Shown here: piece after piece, positions 30,416 to 41,133 of the stretch
Numbering within the stretch: the first letter of the stretch is position 1
How the letters are laid out: every line of letters begins with the position of its first letter
Assembly (NCBI GenBank): GCA_018660685.1
Contig: JABJJW010000028.1
Coordinates: forward strand, 35,184 to 99,183
Length of the DNA stretch: 64,000 nucleotides
Direction of reading: 5' to 3'
From: Flavobacteriales bacterium
Lineage (GTDB): Bacteria > Bacteroidota > Bacteroidia > Flavobacteriales_G > Salibacteraceae
Position numbers and translations under genes: made by a program
Notes under the pieces: model-generated
Database searches by the model: none
The model's input: only the letters and a program-made list of their open reading frames with translations
Told to the model about the DNA's origin: nothing

Positions 30416-33202
30416 ATGGCCGACAATAAGCGACTATTCCTGCTGGACGCATTTGCACTCATCTACAGAGCATATTACTCCTTCATTTCGAATCCGAGAA
30501 TCAGCAGCAAGGGAATGAATACGTCAGCGATGTTCGGTTTTACGAATACGCTCTACGAGCTGATCCGAAAGGAACAACCAACGCACATCGCAGTAGTCTT
30601 CGATCCACCAAGTGGCGACAAAGAGAACTTTCGAGTTGAACAATATGCTGAGTACAAAGCAAATCGAGAAGCTATGCCAGAGGACATCGCTCGCTCAATT
30701 CCTTACATAAAGAACATCGTAAAGGGGTTTAGAATTCCCGTTCTTGAAGTAGAAGGCTTTGAGGCGGATGATGTGATCGGGACTTTAGCTAAAAAGGCAG
30801 CTCGACATGGATATGAAGTATTCATGATGACACCTGATAAAGACTACGGCCAGCTAGTTGAGGATAATATCTTTATGTACAAGCCTGGTCGTCAAGGCTC
30901 CGATGTTGAGATTTTGGGACCACCAGAAATCTGCGCGAAATACGGTCTCGAACGACCTGAGCAGGTCATTGACATTCTTGGTATGATGGGAGATGCAGTC
31001 GATAATATTCCAGGAATTCCAGGAGTTGGCGAGAAGACCGCCATGAAATTTGTACAGCAGTTCGGATCTGTTGAAGGGTTGTATGAAAACCTTGATCAGT
31101 TAAAGGGCAAGTTGAAAGAAAAGGTCGAGGCCAATCAAGATTTGGCCATCATGTCGAAGCAACTAGCAACCATCGTGCTTGATGTTCCAATTGAGTTCAA
31201 TGAAAAAGAACTCATCATGGAAGAACCCGACGGGGAGGTCTTGAACGAGATATTCACCGAACTCGAATTCAGAACATTCGCTAAACGGATCCTTGGAGAA
31301 GAAATCACCGTTACCAAAACCAGCAGCAGCGGCGATCAACTGGACCTTTTTGGCGAAGCGGAGGAAGAAGCAGCTGTTCAGGAAGGCTCAACTCTGAATA
31401 TAGAATCGACCGGGCACGACTACAGATTGATTGACACTCCAGAAAAGAGAAAGTCGCTCATCGATGATCTGGGAAAACTTGATTCATTCTGTTTTGATAC
31501 AGAGACTACAGGTATTGATCCACTACAAGCAGAATTAGTTGGAATGTCCTTTTCATACAAAATCGGCGAGGCTTACTACGTACCTGTGCCAGATGATCAA
31601 AGTGAAGCCAAAGCAATTGTTGCCGAGTTTAAATCTGTGTTTGAGAATGATGCTCAAAAAATTGGTCAGAACATTAAATATGACGTTGAGGTGTTGATGC
31701 AATATGGAGTGCAGGTATCTGGATTCCTATACGATACCATGATCGCCCATTATCTTCTCCATCCTGATCAAAAACACAACATGGATGAAATGGCTCAGTA
31801 CTTCCTGAATTACAAGCCCGTCTCGATTGAGACTTTGATCGGAAAGAAAGGGAAGAATCAAGGCACCATGCGTGACGTTCCTATCGAGAAGATCACTGAA
31901 TATGCATCGGAAGATGCCGATATCACTTTGCAACTGAAAGAGGCACTTGACAAGGATTTAGAGCAGGATCACTTGGTGAAACTATTCAGGGAAATTGAAT
32001 CTCCTCTGATTAATGTGCTCGCTAAAATGGAAAATGAAGGGGTGAACTTGGACGTTCCCGCTCTAGAAGAATATTCAAAGGAACTCGAGAAGGATGTCAT
32101 CGAGCATCGAGACAAAATCTACAAACTTGCTGGCGTAGACTTCAACGTCGATTCGCCAAAACAACTTGGTGAGGTTCTATTTGACCACTTGAAAATTGAC
32201 GAGAAAGCTAAGAAGACTAAAAGCGGCCAATACGAAACTCGGGAGGACACGCTTCAGAAGCTTGCAGAAAAACACGAGATCATTCCGCTCATTCTCGACT
32301 ATAGAAGCATCAAGAAATTAAAGAGCACTTATGTGGATAGTCTCCCAGAAATGGTCAACCCAAAGACGGGACGAGTTCACACGAATTACATGCAGACAGT
32401 GGCTGCTACAGGACGACTTTCATCCAATAATCCAAACCTCCAAAACATCCCAATCCGAACCGAACGCGGTCGCTATGTGCGAAAAGCATTCATTCCTAGG
32501 GATAACGAACACGTACTCCTCGCTGCAGATTACTCGCAAGTGGAGCTTCGCATCATAGCTGCACTCTCTGGAGATGAAGGAATGAAGGAAGCCTTTAGAA
32601 AAGGACATGACATTCACGCGGCCACGGCCGCTAAAGTTTTTGGAGTTGCACTCGAAGATGTGAATCGCGAGCAGCGAGGCCGAGCAAAAGCGGTAAACTT
32701 TGGTATCGCATACGGTCAGGGAGCCTTTGGGCTTTCTCAAAACCTCAATATTTCGCGCGGTGAAGCCAAAGAAATTATTGATAGTTATTTCAATGAATTT
32801 CCCGGATTGCTCAAGTACAAAGAAGACAGCATTGAGAGATGCAGAGAGCGAGGATATGCAGAAACGTTACTGGGTCGCCGGCGTAACATGCCAGACATCA
32901 ATTCTCGAAATCATACCGTACGAGCTGCTGCCGAACGAAATGCCATAAATGCACCAATTCAGGGCTCTGCTGCCGATATTATTAAAATTGCGATGATCAA
33001 TATTCATGATCTTTTTGAGCAAGAAGGATTCCGGTCAAAAATGATTTTGCAAGTTCACGATGAACTGGTTTTTGACACCCATAAATCGGAATTGGAACGA
33101 ATCACGCCGATCATCCGTAGAGAGATGGAGACGGCATTTGAGATTGATGTTCCACTAGTTGTTGACATCAATCATGGGATAAATTGGCTTGAGGCTCATT
33201 AG
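30416..33202 (+). CDS. polA: DNA polymerase I
   Basis: 5'-3' exonuclease N-terminus, 3'-5' exonuclease (FDTETTGIDPL), pol domain DYSQVELRIIAALSGD, VNFGIAYGQGAFGLS, QVHDELVFD. Confidence 0.97.
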   Translation: MADNKRLFLLDAFALIYRAYYSFISNPRISSKGMNTSAMFGFTNTLYELIRKEQPTHIAVVFDPPSGDKENFRVEQYAEYKANREAMPEDIARSIPYIKNIVKGFRIPVLEVEGFEADDVIGTLAKKAARHGYEVFMMTPDKDYGQLVEDNIFMYKPGRQGSDVEILGPPEICAKYGLERPEQVIDILGMMGDAVDNIPGIPGVGEKTAMKFVQQFGSVEGLYENLDQLKGKLKEKVEANQDLAIMSKQLATIVLDVPIEFNEKELIMEEPDGEVLNEIFTELEFRTFAKRILGEEITVTKTSSSGDQLDLFGEAEEEAAVQEGSTLNIESTGHDYRLIDTPEKRKSLIDDLGKLDSFCFDTETTGIDPLQAELVGMSFSYKIGEAYYVPVPDDQSEAKAIVAEFKSVFENDAQKIGQNIKYDVEVLMQYGVQVSGFLYDTMIAHYLLHPDQKHNMDEMAQYFLNYKPVSIETLIGKKGKNQGTMRDVPIEKITEYASEDADITLQLKEALDKDLEQDHLVKLFREIESPLINVLAKMENEGVNLDVPALEEYSKELEKDVIEHRDKIYKLAGVDFNVDSPKQLGEVLFDHLKIDEKAKKTKSGQYETREDTLQKLAEKHEIIPLILDYRSIKKLKSTYVDSLPEMVNPKTGRVHTNYMQTVAATGRLSSNNPNLQNIPIRTERGRYVRKAFIPRDNEHVLLAADYSQVELRIIAALSGDEGMKEAFRKGHDIHAATAAKVFGVALEDVNREQRGRAKAVNFGIAYGQGAFGLSQNLNISRGEAKEIIDSYFNEFPGLLKYKEDSIERCRERGYAETLLGRRRNMPDINSRNHTVRAAAERNAINAPIQGSAADIIKIAMINIHDLFEQEGFRSKMILQVHDELVFDTHKSELERITPIIRREMETAFEIDVPLVVDINHGINWLEAH

Positions 33203-33247
33203 TGCCGCCATTTTAGCAAACTACATTTGATCCAACCTAGGCAAAAT

Positions 33248-34144
33248 ATGAATCGATTAATTCCCTCAATCCTTATGCTGTTCTTGCTTTTAGCAGGATG
33301 CGGTGGTGAGATAGAGAACAAAAAGCCTACCCCTGATCTAGATACCATCATGAATGATGGTGGAAAAAGTGACGAGCTCTTCGAAGAGGCAAAGAAGATA
33401 TACTATTCAATGCCCTCTCCACTTGAGTTGACCACGCTGATCAAGCAAGCGGGTGGCGAATTTCAAAAAGGTCTTGCGCTCAACACGAAGGGCACCTCTG
33501 ACTACCAATCAACTCTCAAGCAAGGGATGATTTTAGGTGTGTACGGAGCGGACCTCAGTTACACCCGTGTTTATGAGCAACAGCAAGAATCACTGTTATT
33601 GTTGGCTGCAGCCAAACGCCTCGCGGGTACCATTGGAATTCACGATGCATTCTCGAACAATCGAGTTGAACGCGCCAACAATAACCTAAACAACAAGGAC
33701 TCAATGGTCTCGATCTTGTCAGAAGTTTATTGGGAAATCAATGGGCAACTGAAAGATGAAAATCGAAATGAGATTGCGATGCTCGTCATGGTTGCTGGAT
33801 GGGTCGAAGGCCTGTACATTGGCGTGACACTCGCGGATGTTTCAAATCCGAATGATGAAATCATGAAGAGGCTTATGGAACAAAAATTCACGGCGATGCA
33901 GATTGAAGATATGTTTGAAGAATATTCTGAAGACAACATGTTGGCTCAGTCGCGCCCATATTTTGTGGACATTCTAAACTTCTATGCCAACTTGCCAGTC
34001 ACTGAAGAACCAACAGAAATTTCTGAACCCGAAGATGGCAAGTTCGTCATCGGTGGTGCCAAAGAAGTTCAGTACTCAGCTGAAGATTTCAATAAACTAA
34101 AGGAGCTAGCCTTGGAGAGTCGAACTAAAATTGTTGCACTGTGA
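33248..34144 (+). CDS. Hypothetical lipoprotein
   Basis: LLLAGCGG lipobox, helical; no family recognised. Confidence 0.75.
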   Translation: MNRLIPSILMLFLLLAGCGGEIENKKPTPDLDTIMNDGGKSDELFEEAKKIYYSMPSPLELTTLIKQAGGEFQKGLALNTKGTSDYQSTLKQGMILGVYGADLSYTRVYEQQQESLLLLAAAKRLAGTIGIHDAFSNNRVERANNNLNNKDSMVSILSEVYWEINGQLKDENRNEIAMLVMVAGWVEGLYIGVTLADVSNPNDEIMKRLMEQKFTAMQIEDMFEEYSEDNMLAQSRPYFVDILNFYANLPVTEEPTEISEPEDGKFVIGGAKEVQYSAEDFNKLKELALESRTKIVAL

Positions 34145-34578
34145 AAAAGTTGATCCTCCCTATACTTCTTCTCGCATTAGCAGTTCCACAATTTGCTTCC
34201 GCTCAATGCAAGTCATTCACCAAGAAAAATTGTCGAGAACCTCTCGAAGACTATACAGGAAACGGCCAATACAATGGCGCTGTTATGTTTGAAGGAGAAG
34301 AAGCGACGCTTTCTCAAACCTTCTACTCTGGCCAAGACTACAGACTCTTCGTGTGTTCTCAGCCATCCATCAGCGACAGCCTTTACTTCGAGGTAATGGA
34401 TTACCGAAAGAACGTTTTGTACTCCAGTCGCAACTCGGGAGAAAAGGTCTTTGACTTCACTCTGGAATCAACACAACAGCTCAAAATGAGAGTAGTGGTT
34501 CCGAGTTTGGGCACGGCAAATAATCTCAAGAAAAACGGCTGTGTTTCGATCATGGTCGGTTTTAAAAAGCAGGAATAA
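34141..34578 (+). CDS. Hypothetical secreted protein
   Basis: Signal peptide (LPILLLALAVPQFASAQC); 4-nt overlap with the preceding lipoprotein gene. Confidence 0.75.
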   Translation: MKKLILPILLLALAVPQFASAQCKSFTKKNCREPLEDYTGNGQYNGAVMFEGEEATLSQTFYSGQDYRLFVCSQPSISDSLYFEVMDYRKNVLYSSRNSGEKVFDFTLESTQQLKMRVVVPSLGTANNLKKNGCVSIMVGFKKQE

Positions 34579-34624
34579 GAACGCCTGTAGCTTCAAGCAC
34601 GCTTAGCTTCACTAATATTGCGCC

Positions 34625-35512
34625 ATGACTTACTCCATGACGGGCTATGGCAAGGTAATATGCGAATACAACGGTCGCCATATTGCTATCGAGATCAGAA
34701 GCCTGAATAGCAAACAAGCAGATTTGAACGTTCGAGTTCCCTCCATTTATCGCTCGAAAGAAATGGAGATGAGATCGATGCTGACAAGTGAGCTGCATCG
34801 AGGTAAAATAGACTTGAACATCCAACGAAATTTAGCGGAAGGAGAATCATCGAATCAACTCAACGAAGCCCTCGTGAAGTCCTATCATGAGACTTTAAAA
34901 ACAGCTTCAAATTACATTGATGGGGGTGGCGAACCAAGTTCTGCAGAGTATCTCAATCTGATTCTAAAAATGCCGGATGTGCTGACACCCATTAATGAAG
35001 AATTAGAAGATGGTGAATACGCGGCCATTAAAAATGGACTGATTGACTGTATCAAAAATGTCAAAGCCTTTCGATCAGAAGAAGGAAAAACCTTGGAGGA
35101 TGTGGTCAAAGCATCAACACAAGACATCTCCTCTAAATTGGTGAGCGTTGAGCCATTTGAAAATGAACGCATAGAGCGAATTAAATCCAGGATCAATGCT
35201 AGTCTCACCGAAGATGGAGCAGATTCCAAGTCCATTGATGAGGATCGACTCGAGCAGGAGATGATCTATTACTTGGAGAAATTGGACATTTCCGAAGAAA
35301 AGGTTCGACTCAAAGCCCATTGTGAGCACTTCCTCAAAACATTGACGGAAGACGATTCGAAAGGAAAAAAACTAGGTTTTATTTCTCAGGAAATGGGACG
35401 AGAAATAAACACGCTAGGAAGTAAAGCCCAACACTCCGATATACAGCACATTGTTGTTGGAATGAAGGATGAACTGGAAAAAATCAAGGAGCAAGTCCTC
35501 AATATTCTTTAG
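34625..35512 (+). CDS. YicC-family endoribonuclease
   Basis: MTYSMTGYGK...IEIRSLNSKQADLNVRVP and C-terminal KKLGFISQEMGREINTLGSKAQHSDIQHIVVGMKDELEKIKEQVLNI. Confidence 0.93.
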   Translation: MTYSMTGYGKVICEYNGRHIAIEIRSLNSKQADLNVRVPSIYRSKEMEMRSMLTSELHRGKIDLNIQRNLAEGESSNQLNEALVKSYHETLKTASNYIDGGGEPSSAEYLNLILKMPDVLTPINEELEDGEYAAIKNGLIDCIKNVKAFRSEEGKTLEDVVKASTQDISSKLVSVEPFENERIERIKSRINASLTEDGADSKSIDEDRLEQEMIYYLEKLDISEEKVRLKAHCEHFLKTLTEDDSKGKKLGFISQEMGREINTLGSKAQHSDIQHIVVGMKDELEKIKEQVLNIL

Positions 35513-35517
35513 CCAAA

Positions 35518-36093
35518 TTGAATCCCTCAGGTAAATCCATAATCTTCTCAGCGCCCTCAGGAGCCGGTAAAACGACCATCGTTCATGCGTTACTCAGGCG
35601 ACAACTTCCCCTTGAGTTTTCCATCTCAGCAGCAAGCCGAGATGCACGTGGTCATGAGCGGGATGGTGTGGACTATCATTTTCTCGGCATCGACGGATTC
35701 AAGTCTAAAATTCAGGCAGAAGCATTGTTGGAGTGGGAAGAAGTATATCCCGATCAATTCTATGGAACATTGCGCTCAGAAATTTCAAGAATCTGGGAGA
35801 ATGGCAATGCTGTAGTCTTTGATGTGGATGTCTACGGAGCGTTGAAACTGAAAAATGAGCTTAAGGAACAAGCCCTTGCCATTTTCATCGAACCGCCTTC
35901 AGAATCGGTCCTAGAAACAAGGTTGAGAGGAAGACAAACTGAATCGGAGGAGAAGATCCAAATACGCCTCGCAAAGGCAAGGGAAGAACTATCCATGAAA
36001 GATAAGTTTGACATTAGCATTTTAAACGAAGATCTTGGACTAGCCATTGAACAAGCCATGACAGCTGTAGTTGATTTCTTGAAGAATGAGTAA
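35518..36093 (+). CDS. gmk: Guanylate kinase (TTG start)
   Basis: IIFSAPSGAGKTTIVHALL, SRDARGHERDGVDYHF. Confidence 0.93.
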   Translation: MNPSGKSIIFSAPSGAGKTTIVHALLRRQLPLEFSISAASRDARGHERDGVDYHFLGIDGFKSKIQAEALLEWEEVYPDQFYGTLRSEISRIWENGNAVVFDVDVYGALKLKNELKEQALAIFIEPPSESVLETRLRGRQTESEEKIQIRLAKAREELSMKDKFDISILNEDLGLAIEQAMTAVVDFLKNE

Positions 36094-36694
36094 GCGAGTA
36101 GGACTATATTTTGGAACGTTCAACCCTATTCATGTGGGCCATCTGATTATTTCCAATCACATGGCTCAACACGCCAGTTTGGATCAGGTTTGGTTCGTGG
36201 TTTCGCCCCAGAACCCCTTAAAACCCAAGGCTTCTCTCCTTGCGGACTATCATCGGCTCACATTAGTGAGAATTGCCATTGAGGATAATAACAAACTCGG
36301 TGTTTCTAACATCGAATTTGACCTTCCTCAACCTTCGTACACCATACATACGTTAGTATCCTTGGCTGAGAGATTCCCAGATCATGATTTCAGCATCATT
36401 ATGGGCGAAGACAATCTGAACACCTTCCAAAAATGGAAGAACTACGAACAGATCTTAGAGGATTACAATCTCTTGGTCTATCCGAGAGTTGAGAGTGACG
36501 AGAACTTGACCGTCAATACTTCAGCCCCAAGCGAATTTCTGGACTATCCTAAAGTCACGCTGATCGATGCGCCATTAATGAAAATCTCAGCAAGCTTTAT
36601 TCGCAAGTCGATCAAAGAAGGAAAAGACGTGCGCTACCTTCTGACTGAGCCCGTCTCTAAATACATTGAAGAGATGCACTTCTATAAGAAATAG
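36086..36694 (+). CDS. nadD: Nicotinate-nucleotide adenylyltransferase
   Basis: GLYFGTFNPIHVGHLIISNHM, SPQNPLKP, ISASFIRKSIKEGKDVRYLL. Confidence 0.93.
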   Translation: MSKRVGLYFGTFNPIHVGHLIISNHMAQHASLDQVWFVVSPQNPLKPKASLLADYHRLTLVRIAIEDNNKLGVSNIEFDLPQPSYTIHTLVSLAERFPDHDFSIIMGEDNLNTFQKWKNYEQILEDYNLLVYPRVESDENLTVNTSAPSEFLDYPKVTLIDAPLMKISASFIRKSIKEGKDVRYLLTEPVSKYIEEMHFYKK

Positions 36695-36725
36695 TGCAGG
36701 TACCTTTGCACCTCAATTTTCAATT

Positions 36726-37751
36726 ATGGCTGATAGAACAGAATTAAGTGACATTGGGGAGTTCGGATTGATCGAACATCTTACAAAGGGCATTGAGCTC
36801 AAGAATAAATCCTCCATCAAAGGAATTGGCGACGATGCCGCGGTAATCGATCGAGGTGATCATGTTGAGGTCGTTTCTTCTGACCTTTTAGTCGAAGGAG
36901 TTCACTTCGACTTGGGCTACACTCCTTTCAAACATCTTGGGTATAAAGCAGTGGTCGTTAACGTCAGCGACATATGCGCGATGAACGCACAACCGACTCA
37001 CATACTTGTGAGTATTGCCGTTTCAAATCGTTTCCCGGTTGAAGTTTTAGACGAACTGTACGCCGGAATTAAGCTGGCTTGCGACACGTACGAAATTGAC
37101 TTTGTAGGAGGAGACACATCAACCAGCACCAGTGGATTGATGATTAGCGTCACAGCCATTGGATCAGCAGACAAAGACAAAATCGCCTATCGCTCTGGAG
37201 CCAAAGACAATGACTTGGTCTGTGTTTCAGGAGACCTCGGAGCAGCTTACATAGGATTGCAAATCTTGGAACGTGAAAAGCAGATATGGAAGGAGAATCC
37301 AAAGGTTCAACCCGACCTAGAAGGATTTGACTATGTCCTAGAGCGAATTCTGAAGCCAGAAGCTAGGAAAGATGTAGTCACAGCATTGGCGAAGAACGAA
37401 ATTCAACCAACTTCTATGATTGATATTTCAGATGGTCTCGGATCAGAGCTCTTGCATATTTGCAAATCAAGTGAGTGCGGTGTTCGTGTCTACGAAGACA
37501 AACTGCCAATTGATCCTACAACTGCTTCTCAGTCAAAGGAGTTTAAAATGGAGCCCTCTGTTTGCGCGATGAATGGAGGTGAGGACTACGAATTGCTATT
37601 CACAGTCGATCAAAAAGATTTTGAAAAAGTCAGGGCGATGGAAGAAGTCCACATCATTGGACACATCACCGACAAAGCTTCAGGAGCAGCCATCATCTAC
37701 CCACAAGGTGAGGAGATTGAGATCAAGGCTCAAGGCTGGAAGAGTTTCTAA
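36726..37751 (+). CDS. thiL: Thiamine-phosphate kinase
   Basis: GIGDDAAVID, VVNVSDICAMNAQPTHILVSIAV, GGDTSTS, MIDISDGLGSEL. Confidence 0.92.
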   Translation: MADRTELSDIGEFGLIEHLTKGIELKNKSSIKGIGDDAAVIDRGDHVEVVSSDLLVEGVHFDLGYTPFKHLGYKAVVVNVSDICAMNAQPTHILVSIAVSNRFPVEVLDELYAGIKLACDTYEIDFVGGDTSTSTSGLMISVTAIGSADKDKIAYRSGAKDNDLVCVSGDLGAAYIGLQILEREKQIWKENPKVQPDLEGFDYVLERILKPEARKDVVTALAKNEIQPTSMIDISDGLGSELLHICKSSECGVRVYEDKLPIDPTTASQSKEFKMEPSVCAMNGGEDYELLFTVDQKDFEKVRAMEEVHIIGHITDKASGAAIIYPQGEEIEIKAQGWKSF

Positions 37752-37761
37752 TTTGTTTAAG

Positions 37762-38049
37762 TCAAAACAGATTAACCAAAATAAAAATTAAATCCACTAT
37801 GATGGCGAGTGCCATGGTGCGCATGATCCACTTCATTGGTTGAACCGCCAACATCATTGACAAGCTCAGCATCGTGAAGGCTGCGATGACACCAATCTGC
37901 CAAATGGCATCTTTCACGAATACGCCGACAGTAATCCCGCCGACAATCCCGATAATCAGGAACCCGAATGAAATAATCCCGAATCGGTCAAATTCATTGT
38001 TTTCCAGTCGTTGCCATAAGTTCCCGGTTTGTTGTTCTGTGCCTTCCAT
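37762..38049 (-). CDS. Small hypothetical membrane protein
   Basis: About 95 aa, several predicted TM segments. Confidence 0.6.
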   Translation of the reverse strand: MEGTEQQTGNLWQRLENNEFDRFGIISFGFLIIGIVGGITVGVFVKDAIWQIGVIAAFTMLSLSMMLAVQPMKWIMRTMALAIIVDLIFILVNLF

Positions 38050-38176
38050 AGAGTTGATTGTTGGTAGGTTCAAAAAAAGCAGCTTGCTTCCATCGTACCG
38101 ATGATGGCCATTAGGTCAATTTCTGATCTTGATCAGGAAGATTAATCCTCGAATAAAAACTAGATTTGGGTGGTTC

Positions 38177-38959
38177 ATGAAATACATTGATCTGGATTTT
38201 CTTGAGGCTGAGTTCGACACAATTCAACAGAACTTCAATTCTGGCACACCCTTTAGGTGGTGTACGTTTGATGGGATATTTAAAAGTTCGGAAGCGGAGC
38301 TGGTTCTCAACGCTTATCCTGCTGTTGAAGATGGGAAGTGGGATGGCACTACCTACCTAGACCAGAAGAACAAATTTCAAAAGACCAAGTTTGAGTCCGG
38401 TAGCGTTTTCGACGCAGTGTTCGCTGAACTAAACAGCGACGAATTTTTGGGTTGGTTACAGCGCGTGACGAAATTAGAAGACAAAATTATTGGGGACGCG
38501 AATCTGTTCGGTGGTGGACTACACCAAAGCATCAACGGTGCTTTTTTAAACGTGCATGTTGACTACAACATCCACCCAGAGACACAATTTCATCGCCGTT
38601 TAAACACCATCGTCTACATGAACAAGGAGTGGAAGGACGAGTATAATGGTCATCTCGAACTCTGGGATTTAAGCAACAACAATAAAGTGCAAATAGCCCA
38701 AGTTGCTCCGGAATTTAATCGGTGCGTGATGTTTGAGACGAACGAGATTTCATTTCACGGCCACCCTAAACCACTAAACACTCCTGAAGGTATCAATCGA
38801 AAATCCTTGGCCACTTATTACTACACCAAAACGCGACCTGAAAGCGAAATCGCCCAAGATCATAACACAATCTACGTGAATACTGAAGGTGTAGCTGGCA
38901 GTGTAAAGAGGATTACTTCCGGCGTGAAAGCGCTATTGGAGCGGATTAATAAGAAGTGA
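38177..38959 (+). CDS. 2OG-Fe(II) oxygenase (prolyl hydroxylase-like)
   Basis: HVDYNIHPETQFHRRLNTIVYMNKEWKDEYNGHLELWD, NRCVMFETNEISFHGHP. Confidence 0.83.
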   Translation: MKYIDLDFLEAEFDTIQQNFNSGTPFRWCTFDGIFKSSEAELVLNAYPAVEDGKWDGTTYLDQKNKFQKTKFESGSVFDAVFAELNSDEFLGWLQRVTKLEDKIIGDANLFGGGLHQSINGAFLNVHVDYNIHPETQFHRRLNTIVYMNKEWKDEYNGHLELWDLSNNNKVQIAQVAPEFNRCVMFETNEISFHGHPKPLNTPEGINRKSLATYYYTKTRPESEIAQDHNTIYVNTEGVAGSVKRITSGVKALLERINKK

Positions 38960-38968
38960 CAATAAAGC

Positions 38969-39751
38969 CTATTTCAGAATTTTCTTGAAAACTTGGATCG
39001 TCTCTTCTTTTGCTTCGATGTAACTCATGTGTCCGATTCCCTTGATCACATGAAGGGTAACAAACTCTGAAATCTTAGATAATTGTATTGATTCTTGGAT
39101 TGGAATTCGAGGGTCTTTGTCCCCAGCAACGATGTGAACGGGATATGGTGGGAATTTCAGAAGCAACTCACGATTCGGCCGAATCCGCATTCCTTCAAGA
39201 GCCGCCACCACTCCTTGCGAGGACGTCTTCACTGCCTCATCAATCAACTCCTTAATCTCTTTTTTAAACGTCTTCCGATTAACAGGACGAAATAGTAGTG
39301 GGATGGATTTTCGAATGAAGCTTGTCGGATTCTTCTTGATCAGAGTAGCTGCCCTTTTCCGATCTCTCTTTTTCTCGTTGGAGTCGGCCTTTGCTGTGCT
39401 TTGGTATAACACCAAATCTCTTAGGTTATCCGGATGCTTTTCGGCATAAGCCAAAGCGACATACCCTCCCATACTGTGTCCGACGATCGCATACTTACGA
39501 AGCCGAAGAGAACGAAAAACGGAATGAATCGCTTCTGCCATTTCATCCATTGTATGAACATAACCAATGCAATCGCTCTTTCCATGACCTGGCAAGTCCA
39601 CACAAATAACGCGATGCTTCTGGATGATTGATTTCTCAATGTCTTTCCACATGGTTAGATTTTCCAGAAATCCATGAATCAAGACTACCGCTGGCCCTTT
39701 GCCTCGGTCAGTAAAATGAATTGAAATATCCTTAAAGATGTGCTTAGGCAT
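38969..39751 (-). CDS. Alpha/beta hydrolase
   Basis: VLIHGFLENLTMW, VGHSMGGYVALAYAE nucleophile elbow. Confidence 0.9.
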   Translation of the reverse strand: MPKHIFKDISIHFTDRGKGPAVVLIHGFLENLTMWKDIEKSIIQKHRVICVDLPGHGKSDCIGYVHTMDEMAEAIHSVFRSLRLRKYAIVGHSMGGYVALAYAEKHPDNLRDLVLYQSTAKADSNEKKRDRKRAATLIKKNPTSFIRKSIPLLFRPVNRKTFKKEIKELIDEAVKTSSQGVVAALEGMRIRPNRELLLKFPPYPVHIVAGDKDPRIPIQESIQLSKISEFVTLHVIKGIGHMSYIEAKEETIQVFKKILK

Positions 39752-41033
39752 TCATCAAATCCTCAATCTCCTCCGCTTCGATTGGAATGTTCTCCATCAA
39801 GTTTTTGTGCCCAGAATCGGTGATAATATAGTCATCCTCTAGACGGATTCCCAAGTTCTCCTCGAGAATGTAAATCCCCGGTTCAACGGTGAAGGCTGAC
39901 CCCGCTGGAATCGGTGCATTCCATGGTCCGTAATCATGCGTGTCCAAACCAATGTAGTGAGACGTTCCGTGCATGAAGTACTTTTTGTAGGCTGGCCACT
40001 CAGGATTCTGATTCTTGATGTCGTCCATGGTGATCAAGTTAAGATCAACCAGTTCTTTCTCCATCAAACTACCGACTTCTACGTGGTATTGCTTGAGTGT
40101 TTTCCCAGGTCTCAGAACCTCAATGGCTCCATTTTTCACCCGGAGAACAGCATCGTATACCGCTCTTTGTCGTTTCGTGAAACGACCATTCACCGGGACA
40201 GATCGCGTCAAGTCAGAAGCATAGTTAGCATACTCAGCCCCAAAGTCCATGAGGATAACGTCGCCATCCTTACATTCTTGATTATTTTCAATGTAGTGTA
40301 GAACACAAGCATTTCTACCAGAACCCAAGATTGGTGTATAGGCAAAACCTTGTGAGCGATTTCGAATGAATTCGTGCCATAGCTCAGCTTCGATTTCATA
40401 TTCCATTACTCCAGGCTTGATGAATGGAAGAATTCTTCTCACTCCTTTCTCCGTGATGTCGCAAGCCTTTTGCATTAGATCAATTTCTATCGAATGCTTT
40501 ACTGCCCTCAGCTCGTGTAAAAATGGATTGCTCCTCAAGTAGTTGTGTACAGGATACTTTTCCATGCACCATTCGATCCAGCGATCTTCTCTTGTCTGAG
40601 CTTCAGTATTCGCCCTCCAATGCTCATTGGTATTGATGTAGACATGTTCAGCCTCACTCATCAATTGATTAAAAATCGTCTCAAATTGATCAAGCCAGTA
40701 GATCTTTTGTATACCAGAAGTTGCAATTGCCGCTGTCTTGTCTAGTTTTTCACCTTCCCAAATCGCAATATGCTCGTTGGTCTCCTTTAGGAACAATAAC
40801 TCTCGGTGATTCGGGTTGTGGCATTCAGGGAACAGAACCAAAATGCTCTCCTCCTGATCAACTCCTGAAAGCCATAAAATGTCTGTGTGTTGTTTGAAAG
40901 AACGAGTACTATCGGCACTCGTGGTAATAATGTCGTTGCTATTGAAAACAGCCAATGCCCTTGATTCCATGCGTGAAGAGAAGTTCTTCCTGTTTTGAAT
41001 GTAGAGGCTGTTATCGATTCTATCGTACTTCAT
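39744..41033 (-). CDS. pepP: Xaa-Pro aminopeptidase (aminopeptidase P family)
   Basis: DFGAEYANYASDLTRSVPVNGRFTKRQRAVYDAVL, HGTSHYIGLDTHD, FTVEPGIYI. Confidence 0.9.
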   Translation of the reverse strand: MKYDRIDNSLYIQNRKNFSSRMESRALAVFNSNDIITTSADSTRSFKQHTDILWLSGVDQEESILVLFPECHNPNHRELLFLKETNEHIAIWEGEKLDKTAAIATSGIQKIYWLDQFETIFNQLMSEAEHVYINTNEHWRANTEAQTREDRWIEWCMEKYPVHNYLRSNPFLHELRAVKHSIEIDLMQKACDITEKGVRRILPFIKPGVMEYEIEAELWHEFIRNRSQGFAYTPILGSGRNACVLHYIENNQECKDGDVILMDFGAEYANYASDLTRSVPVNGRFTKRQRAVYDAVLRVKNGAIEVLRPGKTLKQYHVEVGSLMEKELVDLNLITMDDIKNQNPEWPAYKKYFMHGTSHYIGLDTHDYGPWNAPIPAGSAFTVEPGIYILEENLGIRLEDDYIITDSGHKNLMENIPIEAEEIEDLMNA

Positions 41034-41133
41034 TGTAATCCGATTATCTTACAAATGAAGCAGAATATCCTCACTTTATCCAGTGGATGCTTTGTTCGTT
41101 CAAATTCTAGTTGGCGTAAGTTTGCATCAACTG

